A stretch of 64,000 nt of DNA from contig CAWBVA010000012.1 in the NCBI GenBank assembly GCA_963792125.1, forward strand, positions 868,001-932,000, read 5' to 3'. Shown in pieces: positions 16,103 to 25,333 of this stretch (positions are counted from its first letter, which is position 1; the number at the start of each line of letters is the position of its first letter). The position numbers and the translations under genes are program-made. The DNA is from Methanocella_A sp963792125. GTDB taxonomy: Archaea > Halobacteriota > Methanocellia > Methanocellales > Methanocellaceae. Below the pieces are notes generated by a model. That model saw nothing but the letters and a program-made list of their open reading frames with translations. It was not told where the DNA came from and ran no database searches.

Positions 16103-18112
16103 ATGGATCATTATGATACGGGCACGGTGCTCTCAGGTAAGAAAGCGCTGGTCGGAGAAACCACTCCTGGTGTCCCGATGGATAAAAAGTACCACAGAAG
16201 ATCATTCTTGAAGATGACCGGAGCCGTCGCCGGCACAGTTGTCGCAGCCAGCATGCTCAGCAGACTGCCCGGCAGGGCCGAAGCAGCATGCGGCATGGGC
16301 ACTATGACCGGGACGCCGCTGGACCCGCTGGCTATTCCCAAATATGTGAACGAGCTGGTCATCCCGCCGCTCTACGACCTCAACGTCAGCGAGGTCAAGG
16401 TCGACGCGGCCAAAACTCTGCAGCAAATCCTGCCCCTCACGAGACAGGACGGCAGCAGCACCGGCTTCGGCCCGACCACGGTCTTCGCCTATGGCGGTAT
16501 AGTCAAGGATCCGGCGACTGGCGCGTCGGTGTTCTTCAGGCATTCGCCGGGCGCCACCTTCCTGGTGACCAAGGGGAGGCCGACCAACGTGGAATGGATC
16601 AACAATATCACCGGACCCCATTTCCTGCCAGTCGACCCGACGATCCACTGGGCCAACCCGAACAATATAGCCGCGCCACAGCCACCCTTCAATGCGTTCC
16701 CGCCAGGCTACCTGAGCGCGCAGGAGCCAGTACCGATCGTTACCCACCTCCATGGCGGCGAGGTCCCGTCAGTTTACGACGGCGGCCCGGATGTCTGGTT
16801 CACCAACGACGGCAAGGTAGGCCCCAAGTTCACGACGAGGCACTACGTCTACCCCAACGGGCAGGAAGCCACCAGCATGTTCTACCACGACCACGCGCTG
16901 GGCATGACCCGGCTGAACGTGCTGGCAGGCCTTGCAGGCTTCTATATCATTCAGGACCCCAAGGACGAGATCGCCCCGCTGCTGCCCAGTGGCAAGTTCT
17001 CGCTGCCGCTCGCCATCCAGGACCGCTCGTTCTACGTCATAGATGAGTGTGGCAACAATGAGCTGGCGTTCCCGAACGTGGGCGTCACCGCTGCGCACCC
17101 GTACTGGTCACCGGAATTCTTCGGGGACACCATCATGGTCAACGGCCACACCTGGCCTTTCGTCAACGTCGACCGTGGCCAGTACCGCCTGTCGCTGCTG
17201 AACGGCTCGAACGCCCGGTTCTACAACCTGTTCTTCGACAACGGCATGCCGTTCATCGTGATCGGTTCCGACGGCGGCTACCTGCAGTCACCGGCACAGA
17301 TAAACAGTATGATCCTCCTGCCGGGCTCGCGGGCAGAGATTCTGGTCGACTTCTCGAACGTGGCCCCGGGCACCGAGATCATCATGCGGAACAATGCGGC
17401 AGCCCCGTTCCCAGACGGCGACCCGGCCGACCCGGACACGGTGGGCCAGATCATCATGTTCAAGGTGGGCAGTAACCCGGGATTTGCGCCCAGAACCTTG
17501 CCGGCGCTCCTGAACCCGACGCTGAAAGGTCCGAAATTCCCGACGTTGGGGGCAGAGGGCCACACGCGCATCCTGACGCTGAACGAGCAGCTGGACCCGG
17601 TAACCGGCAATCCGCTCGGGTTGTTCCTCAACGGCCAGATGTGGGATGCCCCGGTCTCCGAGATCCCGAAGAACAACACCACCGAGAACTGGTTCTTCGT
17701 CAACCTGAGCGCCGACGCCCACCCGATGCACCTGCACCTCGTGCAGTTCCAGATCGTCTCCCGCCAGGACTTCGATAAAAACAGGTACCTCACCGACTGG
17801 CTGAACCTGAACCGGGACGGGCTGACGGACGGCATGCTACCGTTCAAGATGGACTGGGAGACGAAGGTGCTGCCATTCGAGCCGTACCTGATACCGGGCA
17901 CCCAGACGTTCGCGCTCCCCGAAGAGAAGGGCTGGAAGGACGTCATCCGCGCCATGCCCAACCAGGTGACCCAGATACGTGTACGATTCAAGAAGCAGGA
18001 TGGCCTGCCGTACGAGTTCGATCCGTCCGAGGGTCCTGGCTATGTCTGGCACTGCCACATCGTCGACCACGAAGACAATGAGATGATGCGACCGATGCTC
18101 GTCAAGAAATAG
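16103..18112 (+). CDS. Tat-exported multicopper oxidase
   Basis: About 669 residues. GGAGGT sits nine bases before the ATG at 16103; ATG 16094 directly follows that site and is less likely. The twin-arginine signal is KYHRRSFLKMTGAVAGTVV followed by an AEA cleavage site. All copper motifs of three-domain laccase/CotA-type enzymes are present: HLHGG (about 16747), HDHALGM (about 16887), HPMHLH (about 17720) and HCHIVDHEDNEMM (about 18050-18090). These hold the type 1 and trinuclear copper centres that reduce O2 to water while oxidising a substrate or metal ion. Striking in an anaerobe; a role in O2 or copper defence is inferred. Confidence 0.93.
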   Translation: MDHYDTGTVLSGKKALVGETTPGVPMDKKYHRRSFLKMTGAVAGTVVAASMLSRLPGRAEAACGMGTMTGTPLDPLAIPKYVNELVIPPLYDLNVSEVKVDAAKTLQQILPLTRQDGSSTGFGPTTVFAYGGIVKDPATGASVFFRHSPGATFLVTKGRPTNVEWINNITGPHFLPVDPTIHWANPNNIAAPQPPFNAFPPGYLSAQEPVPIVTHLHGGEVPSVYDGGPDVWFTNDGKVGPKFTTRHYVYPNGQEATSMFYHDHALGMTRLNVLAGLAGFYIIQDPKDEIAPLLPSGKFSLPLAIQDRSFYVIDECGNNELAFPNVGVTAAHPYWSPEFFGDTIMVNGHTWPFVNVDRGQYRLSLLNGSNARFYNLFFDNGMPFIVIGSDGGYLQSPAQINSMILLPGSRAEILVDFSNVAPGTEIIMRNNAAAPFPDGDPADPDTVGQIIMFKVGSNPGFAPRTLPALLNPTLKGPKFPTLGAEGHTRILTLNEQLDPVTGNPLGLFLNGQMWDAPVSEIPKNNTTENWFFVNLSADAHPMHLHLVQFQIVSRQDFDKNRYLTDWLNLNRDGLTDGMLPFKMDWETKVLPFEPYLIPGTQTFALPEEKGWKDVIRAMPNQVTQIRVRFKKQDGLPYEFDPSEGPGYVWHCHIVDHEDNEMMRPMLVKK

Positions 18113-18137
18113 CCGTATCAGACAGCAAGATGAAGAG

Positions 18138-18159
18138 AAGGGCTGTCACAACAGCCCTT
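18138..18159 (+). terminator. Hairpin downstream of the oxidase gene
   Basis: AAGGGCTGT, loop CACA, then ACAGCCCTT: a perfect 9 bp stem 25 bases after the stop, followed by TCCCCAATTTTTCC. Likely a transcript end or stabiliser. Confidence 0.6.
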
Positions 18160-18292
18160 TCCCCAATTTTTCCATGAACGACTGATTAATGCGCGTCGGC
18201 GCCTGCCTAGACGAATTTTGAACGAATTCATTATTTTCAAAAAGTTAGAATTAACTGCAAAAACATGGGTCTATCTATTACCCCTAAATTGT

Positions 18293-18380
18293 GGCGGGAC
18301 GAATACAATTTGAACTGCTCTACTTATTTACAGCTTGTTGTAAAAAGTGCAAAATCTCATGCCTTATCTATATACCCCCC
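18293..18380 (+). repeat. 88 bp inverted repeat, left copy
   Basis: Begins GGCGGGACGAATACAATTTG and ends CTTATCTATATACCCCCC. The reverse complement recurs at 23589-23676 with about 7 mismatches in 88. It contains an imperfect palindrome TTTACAGCTTGTTGTAAA. The homology stops sharply at both edges. The pair encloses the PAS kinase, a UspA remnant and trkH (5.2 kb). The remaining spacer to the kinase start (to 18496) holds only a TATA box near 18447-18456. Confidence 0.85.
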
Positions 18381-18496
18381 ACTTACTTCTTTCTAAAGAT
18401 CATTCAGTCAAAACCTGCCCGGCGCTTTCTTTATCGGCCGGGAACATATTTATATAAAGACTTTTTTAAGTGATCTGTTTCATTATTAGGATCATT

Positions 18497-21118
18497 ATGG
18501 GCCAGCGTTTAGTGGAAGGGAAGAAGGATGCCGATAAAAGCCAAGCGGAGCTTATCGCTGAGCTGAATGCCCTGCGTGGCCTAAATTCCCGTTTAAAGGA
18601 TGTTGTGAAGCGTTACGAGAAGGTAGCGGGCAAGAAAGACTTGTACCGTAACCTGTATGATCTCGAAGCAGATAAGGAGAGCGTCGAGTCTCTACAGATT
18701 GAGTTGCAGGAGAAGCAGAAGGAGATTGATATCCATGGTGAGGAGCTTGGGGTCCGGAATGAGGAGATGAGGGCGCAGCTGGAGGAGATCAACGCTCTTA
18801 ATGACGTGGCCCGTATTAACGCCGCATTGCGGGAGAGCTCGGAGATGCTGCGAGTGGCGCAACAGGTGGCCCACATCGGCACGTTCGAGTGGAACATCCG
18901 GACGGGCGTGAACACGTGGACGCCCGAGCTGGAAGCAATGTACGGCCTGCCGTCGGGCGGGTTCCCGGGGACTGAGGATGCCTGGGAGCAGCTTGTCCAT
19001 CCCGAGGACCGGCTTGAAGTAGTTCGGCGAGTAAATGAGGCCATGGACAAAGGGGGTCTTGAGGGCGAGTGGCGGGTAGTCTGGCCCGACGGCACGGTGC
19101 ACTGGCTTTATGGAAGGGCGTTTGTCTTTAAGGACGATTCGGGGAAGCCCTTAAAGTTAATCGGTATCAACATCGACATCACTGAACGCAAGCAGATGGA
19201 AGAAGGGCTCCACAGGTCCCGGGACGTACTTGAACAGAGGGTGCGGGAACGGACGGCGGAATTAAGCGAGAGCGAGGAGCGATTCCGGCAGCTGGCAGAT
19301 AATTCCCCTATTCCTATGGCGATCAATGATAAGGATGATAATATCACTTATCTGAATAAAAAGTATATAGAAATATTTGGCTACACCCTGGAAGATATTC
19401 CTCATTTGAGTTCCTGGTGGCCTTTGGCTTATCCCGACCCTGAGTACAGGGAAGAGGCGATAAAGCGGTGGGAGAAAGGTGTTGAAGAGGCTGTCAGGGA
19501 GTCAAAAGATATAGGGCCCATCGATTATATCGTGACATGTAAGGATGGCTCGGTACGCTATACTGAGATTTCTGGCGTCCCTATCGGTGATAAGGAACTC
19601 GTACTTTTACAGGACGTTACGGAGCGCAAGCGGGCCGAGCAAAAGTTGAGGAAGAACCAGCAGCTCCTGCGTTCGATCGTCGATGGGACGTCCGACGCCA
19701 TCTTTTTGAAGGACCTGCATGGCCGGTATCTGCTCTTCAACTCTGCGGCGGAAGGGTTTACCGGGAAAAAAGCAAGCGATGTTATAGGGAAGGACGACAC
19801 GTTCCTGTTCTCGCCGGATGAAGCGAAAGCTCTGATGGATGTCGACCGTGCAGTCATGGACTCGGGAAAGCAGCAGACCTTTGAAGAGAAGGTCACTGAC
19901 TCGTCCGGAAAGCAGTTAACGCTACTGTCGACCAAAGGCCCTCTCTTCGATGAGGGCGGCAACATCACCGGCATATTCGGCATCGCCCGGGACATCACCG
20001 AGCGAAAGCGGGCCGAGGAAGCGATGCGGGTTAGCGAGGCTAACCTGGCCCGGGCTCAACGTATAACTCGTCTGGGAAACTGGACGTGGGATGTTAAATG
20101 TGACCGGGTGGTGGGCAGTACAGAGTTTTTCCGGATGTTTGGCTTTGGCAACCGGCAATATATCGTTTATGATGAGTTCATTGCCAGGTTACATCCCGAT
20201 GACCGGGAGCCTGTCGATAGAGCGGTCCAGGCAACTCTTTCCGGTACGATGCCCTATTCGATCGATTATCGTGTCGTGTTGCACGACGGTGTGGAACAGG
20301 TCATCCATGCAGAGGGCGAGGTCACCCGGGATTACTCGGGTCAGCCCGTTACAATGTTCGGGACCGTCCAGGATGTCACTGAGCGTAGGCGAGCTGAAAA
20401 AGAGCTGGAGGAGGCGAAGGCACGGGCGGAGCTTTACCTTGATTTGATGGGCCATGATATCAACAATATGAATCAGTCTGCGCTCGGGTTTCTCGAGCTG
20501 GCGCTTCAAACACTGGACTTGGATGGGAAGATCGGGCCGGATGGCAGAGTGTTGATCGAGAAGCCATTGCAGGCCGTACAGAGTAGTTCGAGGCTGATAT
20601 CGAATGTCCGGAAGCTTCAGCGGCTGGCTGACGAGGGTGTAAAGACGAGGCCAATTGATCTGCACGACCTGTTCGAGGGGCTTAAATCCCACGACGTCCA
20701 TGCCAGCGACAAGGACGCCACCATCAATGTACATGAGGTTCCGCATTATCTTGTGAAGGGCAGTGATCTTCTTCGGGACGTATTCTTTAATCTTATTAGC
20801 AACGCGGTCAAACACTCCGAGCCGGACATGCCGGTAACTATCGATGTCGGAGTGGAGCGCGTCGACCAGAATGGCCGGGCATATTACAGGTGCACTGTGG
20901 AGGATAACGGTCCGGGCGTTCCCGACAGTCTGAAGTCTAAGTTGTTCCACCGGTTCCAGCGGGGAAAAACACAGGCGCATGGCAAAGGCCTCGGGTTATA
21001 CCTTGTAAGGACACTGGTTGAAGGTTATCACGGCAAAGTGTGGGTAGAAGACCGGGTGCCGGGCGACCATACGAAGGGCGCAAGGTTCGTGGTCATGCTG
21101 CCAGCTATAGCGCAATAA
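18497..21118 (+). CDS. Multi-PAS sensor histidine kinase
   Basis: About 873 residues, soluble (no membrane helix). An N-terminal coiled coil (to about residue 120) is followed by four PAS domains, each ending in a DITERK/DVTERK-type motif; the last ends DVTERRRAEKELEEAKARAELYL. The histidine box is LMGHDINNMNQ, the variant common in methanogen kinases, then an HATPase domain with NLISNAVKH (N box), DNGPGVP (G1) and GKGLGLYL (G2), closing KGARFVVMLPA. No receiver domain and no response regulator nearby. Start ATG 18497 is preferred over 18470 because the TATA box near 18450 would put the transcript start at about 18475. Signal unknown. Confidence 0.88.
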   Translation: MGQRLVEGKKDADKSQAELIAELNALRGLNSRLKDVVKRYEKVAGKKDLYRNLYDLEADKESVESLQIELQEKQKEIDIHGEELGVRNEEMRAQLEEINALNDVARINAALRESSEMLRVAQQVAHIGTFEWNIRTGVNTWTPELEAMYGLPSGGFPGTEDAWEQLVHPEDRLEVVRRVNEAMDKGGLEGEWRVVWPDGTVHWLYGRAFVFKDDSGKPLKLIGINIDITERKQMEEGLHRSRDVLEQRVRERTAELSESEERFRQLADNSPIPMAINDKDDNITYLNKKYIEIFGYTLEDIPHLSSWWPLAYPDPEYREEAIKRWEKGVEEAVRESKDIGPIDYIVTCKDGSVRYTEISGVPIGDKELVLLQDVTERKRAEQKLRKNQQLLRSIVDGTSDAIFLKDLHGRYLLFNSAAEGFTGKKASDVIGKDDTFLFSPDEAKALMDVDRAVMDSGKQQTFEEKVTDSSGKQLTLLSTKGPLFDEGGNITGIFGIARDITERKRAEEAMRVSEANLARAQRITRLGNWTWDVKCDRVVGSTEFFRMFGFGNRQYIVYDEFIARLHPDDREPVDRAVQATLSGTMPYSIDYRVVLHDGVEQVIHAEGEVTRDYSGQPVTMFGTVQDVTERRRAEKELEEAKARAELYLDLMGHDINNMNQSALGFLELALQTLDLDGKIGPDGRVLIEKPLQAVQSSSRLISNVRKLQRLADEGVKTRPIDLHDLFEGLKSHDVHASDKDATINVHEVPHYLVKGSDLLRDVFFNLISNAVKHSEPDMPVTIDVGVERVDQNGRAYYRCTVEDNGPGVPDSLKSKLFHRFQRGKTQAHGKGLGLYLVRTLVEGYHGKVWVEDRVPGDHTKGARFVVMLPAIAQ

Positions 21119-21304
21119 TGAGATTTATCTAGAAATTGAGCCACTTCAAGCAAGCGAATTCACGGCGGATAATCTACAATTTACGTCGTTTAATTAATCT
21201 TTCACGTCATTTCCTATTATACTTGCACTACTGTACTCATTCCTAGATGATTTGACCTTAGGAACGAGTTTTTTGTCGAAAATGTGTATTGCGCTCTCTG
21301 AGAC

Positions 21305-21462
21305 ATGTATGGTTGACATCATGAATGGTTGACATCATGATGATCGGCGCGACGGAACGGCCAGCCTACCAAGAGTTCCTGCTGGGCAGTACCGCCGACC
21401 GGCTCATCCGCGACGCGCCCTGCCCAGTGCTCATGGTGAAGACAGCTGGCAAGCCATACTGA
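21305..21462 (+). pseudogene. C-terminal remnant of a universal stress protein
   Basis: The last 45 or so residues of a UspA: VDIMMIGATERPAYQEFLLG, then STADRLIRDAPCPVLMVKT. This corresponds to the end of the intact protein at 41238-41672 (GTLGKSGIEELLLGSVADGV). A 17-base tandem duplication (TGGTTGACATCATGA at 21309 and again at 21326) breaks the frame at the 5' edge, and no N-terminal part exists upstream. An ATG at 21337 could still start a 41-residue peptide, but it would lack the nucleotide pocket. Confidence 0.7.
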
Positions 21463-21853
21463 ACTGCCGTCCCATCCTTGAAAGACCTGAAGAGCGGGCT
21501 TTTCGCGATAAAAATCGTCATGCATAAAAGTCCGCAGACATACAAGTCTACCAGGGGCTTCCGCGTAGACATCTCGTTCAGGAATACCGTTGCCGCTATT
21601 ACCTACGACCGTAGCAATATTAGCGGATAAGTCATCAACACTATTATCTGACGGCATTTCTCCGACAACTTTATATATGGGAAGTTAAGGTCCGCCCGAT
21701 AACCTTATAACTTCTTTTTTAAAGCTATAAAAGGAGAAGATTGTGGTTACACCAGACCAATGTAAAGCATCATCTGCAACGAAGCTTGGAGAAGAAGAAC
21801 AAATGTTCTCCGGGGCCATCGTGGCCGACCAGCAGATAAGCAGGTGAGCCTCG
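21463..21853. other. Spacer before trkH, nothing clearly coding
   Basis: 391 bases between the UspA remnant and trkH. A TATA-like TATAAAAGGAG near 21726 precedes a 34-codon frame (21743-21847) with GGAG six bases before its GTG. I cannot support it as a gene; it may be a leader peptide or chance. Confidence 0.4.
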
Positions 21854-23380
21854 GTGCCTTTCTCCCATGTACTACTCGATTTCGGCAGAAGCATTCTCTC
21901 AACGAAGGCCACCCGGAAAAGTAAGACTTCGAGATACAGAGATATTCGCATTATACTCAGCAATCTCGCCGGGCTTTTCGCCGTCTCTGCGATTATTCTC
22001 GCCGGGATGGTAGTCACCTGCTTCCTGCTCGGTGAGCCCGGCAACGCTCTTGCGTTCGTCGTGGCATCCGGCGTGAGCGGCGTCATCGCCCTCTTTCTGA
22101 AGCTTGCGTTTCCAGTGACTGAGGATATCGAGCTCCGTCACGCAATGATCGTGGCCGCTATCGCTTATCTCGTAGTGCCGGCTGTCAGCGCGATACCGCT
22201 GATCATGATCGAGCATATGTCGGGCATCGATGCTTTCTTTGAGGCTATCTCGGGTTGGACAGGCACTGGCTTTACCATGATCATGTACCCGGAACAGTCA
22301 AGCCAGGCTGTCCTGTTATGGCGCAGCGTAATGCAGTGGATCGGTGGCATCGGCGTCATCCTGCTCATGGTCACTATCCTGATCCGGCCCGGCACCAGCA
22401 CCTATATCATGTACCAGTCGGAGGCGCGCAAGGAACGGATCAAGCCGAGCATCCGATCGACGATCAATACTATCTGGTTCATCTATCTAGTCCTCACAGT
22501 CATCGGCATCATCATGCTGGTCGCAGTAGGCATGCCACTGTGGGACTCGATCAACCACTGCATGGTAGCCATCGGCACGGGCGGCTTCTCCATATATTCC
22601 GACAGCATCGCTCACTACAACAGCGTGCCCATCGAGATCGTTCTCATGGTCATCATGATCTCTGGGGCGCTGCCCTTCGTGTTCATCTACAAGACAGTTA
22701 AAAAACCGAAGAGCCTCCTGCCTCTTGATCCGCAGGTCAGGACTTTTCTGTTCCTCATTGCAGTGGCTATACTGGCACTCTCTGCTGAGCTATATCTCCA
22801 GCATCACGACCTGTTTGAGTCACTCCGCCTGGCGGCGTTCCAGCTTGTTTCCGCCATCACGACCACCGGATTGCAGACCTCGGTGATGACCGACTGGTCG
22901 ATCACCGCCCTGATGATCCTCTCGATCGCCATGATCGTCGGCACCTGCGCCGGCTCAACGGGTGGTGGGATCAAGATAGCCCGCGCAATCTTCCTGGTCA
23001 ACGAGTTCAAGCTGTGGCTCAAGCAAATGTTGTTGCCTCGCAACGCCATCGTGATGATCAAGATGGGTAACCAGCGGCTGAGCGAGTCGATGATCAACAA
23101 AGAGCTGGCCGAGGCCACCCTGATCACGTTTTTGTGGGTCGTCACGATCGTGCTCGGTGTAATGGTCCTGTCCCACGTTGCCCCGGGCTACAACCTTAGC
23201 CGCATCTTCATGACCGTATGCTCCGCTCAGGGCAACGCCGGACTTTGGTGCGGCATCATTGACCCGAGCCTTCACGTAGTGGGAAAAATCATGCTCATTA
23301 TAAATATGTGGATCGGCCGCTTGGAGATCATTCCAGTGACCATGCTCATCCGCTACATCGTCAAAGGCTTCACCATATAG
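21854..23380 (+). CDS. trkH: TrkH-type potassium uptake channel subunit
   Basis: 508 residues with about ten transmembrane helices. The four selectivity-filter loops of the Trk/Ktr/HKT superfamily are visible: TGTGFTM, GTGGFSIY, TTTGLQT and QGNAGLWCG. GTCAGSTGGGIKIAR after the third loop is a hallmark of the family. The protein forms the membrane pore for K+ uptake, normally gated by a TrkA subunit, which is not seen nearby. Translation begins with GTG. The gene lies inside the 88 bp inverted-repeat pair together with the PAS kinase. Confidence 0.93.
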   Translation: MPFSHVLLDFGRSILSTKATRKSKTSRYRDIRIILSNLAGLFAVSAIILAGMVVTCFLLGEPGNALAFVVASGVSGVIALFLKLAFPVTEDIELRHAMIVAAIAYLVVPAVSAIPLIMIEHMSGIDAFFEAISGWTGTGFTMIMYPEQSSQAVLLWRSVMQWIGGIGVILLMVTILIRPGTSTYIMYQSEARKERIKPSIRSTINTIWFIYLVLTVIGIIMLVAVGMPLWDSINHCMVAIGTGGFSIYSDSIAHYNSVPIEIVLMVIMISGALPFVFIYKTVKKPKSLLPLDPQVRTFLFLIAVAILALSAELYLQHHDLFESLRLAAFQLVSAITTTGLQTSVMTDWSITALMILSIAMIVGTCAGSTGGGIKIARAIFLVNEFKLWLKQMLLPRNAIVMIKMGNQRLSESMINKELAEATLITFLWVVTIVLGVMVLSHVAPGYNLSRIFMTVCSAQGNAGLWCGIIDPSLHVVGKIMLIINMWIGRLEIIPVTMLIRYIVKGFTI

Positions 23381-23588
23381 CCGGCAGGTCGGCATGCGAC
23401 CTGATCTACAGCTTGTACGTCAGGTAAATGGTTGTCACGCTGGTCGGCCGCAGTGCGAGGAGGGAATCTCCAGTTCGGTGAGGCCGCTGTGGATAATGCT
23501 GCCAGCTTTAGAAAAATAATACTATTTTATATTAATAAATGGATAAATGGCAAAATGGGGATGCTGTATATATCCCCGAAAAGATGGT

Positions 23589-23676
23589 GGGGGGTATATA
23601 GATAAGGCATGAGATTTTGCACTTTTTACAGTAAGCTGTAAATAAGTATAGTAGTTCAAATCGTATTCGTCCTACC
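23589..23676 (-). repeat. 88 bp inverted repeat, right copy
   Basis: Begins GGGGGGTATATAGATAAGGC and ends AAATCGTATTCGTCCTACC; about 92% identical to the reverse complement of 18293-18380. Just beyond it, 23694-23779 reads TDARVVEFVVDRKNLAAGLA..., a short protein-like frame that ends at a stop and has no start; it may be a gene fragment. The rest of 23381-23961 shows nothing coding. Confidence 0.85.
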
Positions 23677-23961
23677 ATGATTTCTGGATGACGGACGCTC
23701 GCGTCGTAGAGTTCGTTGTAGACAGGAAGAATCTGGCCGCCGGGTTAGCCGAAAATGGTATCGACACCCTCGTGCTATAGAGACTTGATCAGCGCTTTGG
23801 CCCCGGATAGCCTCGGGAATTCGTTCGTACTCAACTGCTTATATAAATAGATCTGTTTTTCGGGCACATGGCTGGCCTTTGTGGGCCGTCGGGATAAACA
23901 GTAATCAGGCTATGCCGAGAAATAAAAGAAAAGGTTGTTACCTGCAGAGGTTGTGCCTGGG

Positions 23962-23986
23962 ATCAGAGGGGTAAAACCCCTCTGAT
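23962..23986 (-). terminator. Hairpin downstream of the secreted-protein gene
   Basis: ATCAGAGGGG, loop TAAAA, CCCCTCTGAT: a perfect 10 bp stem, 42 bases past the last stop of the minus-strand gene ending at 24029. Confidence 0.55.
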
Positions 23987-24028
23987 TCTGGTTAATTTAC
24001 CACTCTGGCTGCTCTAATACCAACGGTC

Positions 24029-24685
24029 TTAATAGTAGAAGCGCAGCTGGGCAAGCTTCAGGCCGTTGTTGTCGTAGTCCCAGAAGTAGCCTTACTGGTC
24101 TTCGTCGAACAGACCCTTACGCTCATAGTCGCCGTCGCCATCAAAGTCGTGCTAGATCGTGGTCAGTGAGAGGGTCCTGTCAACGAATACGGACTGTCCC
24201 TTCTTGCGCTCGAGAGTGACGACATCCAGGGAGTACCACACGGTGTTATCAGTCTCGACGTAATAACCAGCGGTAATCGATGCTTTGCCGCCGGGCTTAC
24301 CGAGTTCTCTGACGTATATACGATAGTTGGCGGTTTGCCCATTGTATATGCCATCGTATGGGTCCGGGAGCCCGAGCGTTGCTGAGCCATCCGTGCCGTC
24401 ATAATCGTAGACACTGAATGTTTCCGCAGGGGTCTTGTTAAGCCATATGGTGCACTTACCATACAGGGGGACTAAGATCCTGTGTCCATTGCTGCCCTGC
24501 CAGGTCGGATCGACGTTCTTCGCTTTCTGTACGCCGATCAGGTTTAAGTTGTAGTGGTTTCCGCTCTCCGGTATACCGTTGCCGCCTGCAGCGGTGGCGC
24601 TCTGGGTGGCCACAATCGCTGCAATGACCATGATCGCCGTAACGATGACTGCGCCGGCGATCTTGCAATACTTGTTTAGCTTCAT
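24029..24685 (-). pseudogene. Secreted protein with two internal stop codons near its C-terminus
   Basis: ATG 24685 with GGGAGG upstream starts a signal peptide (IAGAVIVTAIMVIAAIVA), then a mature domain of about 160 residues that stops at TAG 24152. Translation past that stop continues convincingly in the same frame: HDFDGDGDYERKGLFDEDQ, a second stop (TAA), then GYFWDYDNNGLKLAQLRFYY and the final TAA at 24029. The acidic DFDGDGDYE segment looks like a calcium loop. I infer two nonsense changes that remove the last 40 residues. The truncated form could still be made and exported. Family not recognised. Confidence 0.65.
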
Positions 24686-25094
24686 TTCAAACCTCCCTAA
24701 ATTCATTTATATTTTTAAAACATTTTTATAAACTATTGTATATCAACCGCTTGTATTTAATATTTTTGATTTATTACGAATTAATAAAAATATGAATGAT
24801 AAGTAGAAAATAATTTTATTAATCTCGATTAGAAGAAAAATTTGACAATAAGGATGTTATACTACAAATATAAAAATTAAAAAATATTGTCTCAATTCAA
24901 TATATTTACAAATAAATACTTATTTCATCATATATTTACCAACGAACAGTCCAAAGCGCGTCACATGTGCTTGATGAAAGCCATGCTGGGAAAATATGGG
25001 AAATACCCGGGGTGGTGTCATCCTATCACAATTTTGGAGTATATATACGGCGAGTCGATTTTGCCATATATCCATTGATTAATATAAAACAGTA
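24686..25094. other. AT-rich spacer
   Basis: Very AT-rich stretch upstream of the secreted-protein gene. I see the ribosome site and promoter-like sequence of that gene near 24690-24740 and no coding frame elsewhere. Confidence 0.5.
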
Positions 25095-25160
25095 TTACTC
25101 TTCAACGGCAGGCAGCATGACCGGCGTGTACGTGCCTTTGCCTTCGAACGTTGCAATGTG
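25095..25160 (-). pseudogene. 3' fragment of a PAS-kinase gene
   Basis: Reads EGKGTYTPVMLPAVEE and a stop, matching the closing residues of the kinases in this window (SKGAKFVVMLPALEK). Nothing upstream of it in that frame resembles the rest of a kinase. Probably what is left of a deleted paralogue. Confidence 0.55.
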
Positions 25161-25333
25161 CCTTACAAGTTGACCTTCAGAACTTAACTATCATGTGGTT
25201 GCAACCGCCCTGGAGTCCCCGATATGCATTACGATTAACATCTGATATATAATTAACCACTCAAATTACTATCGATTAAATAACTATCAATAGAATATAA
25301 ATATTAAAAAAATGTAGTACATATATTGTTTAG

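Noticed and set aside
21743..21847. A 34-codon leader frame before trkH
   Set aside because: It has GGAG before GTG but no recognisable product; not enough to call a gene.
24029..24154. Pyrrolysine (UAG) readthrough in the secreted protein
   Set aside because: A second stop in the same frame is TAA, no PYLIS-like structure is obvious, and no pyl genes are in the window; nonsense changes are simpler.
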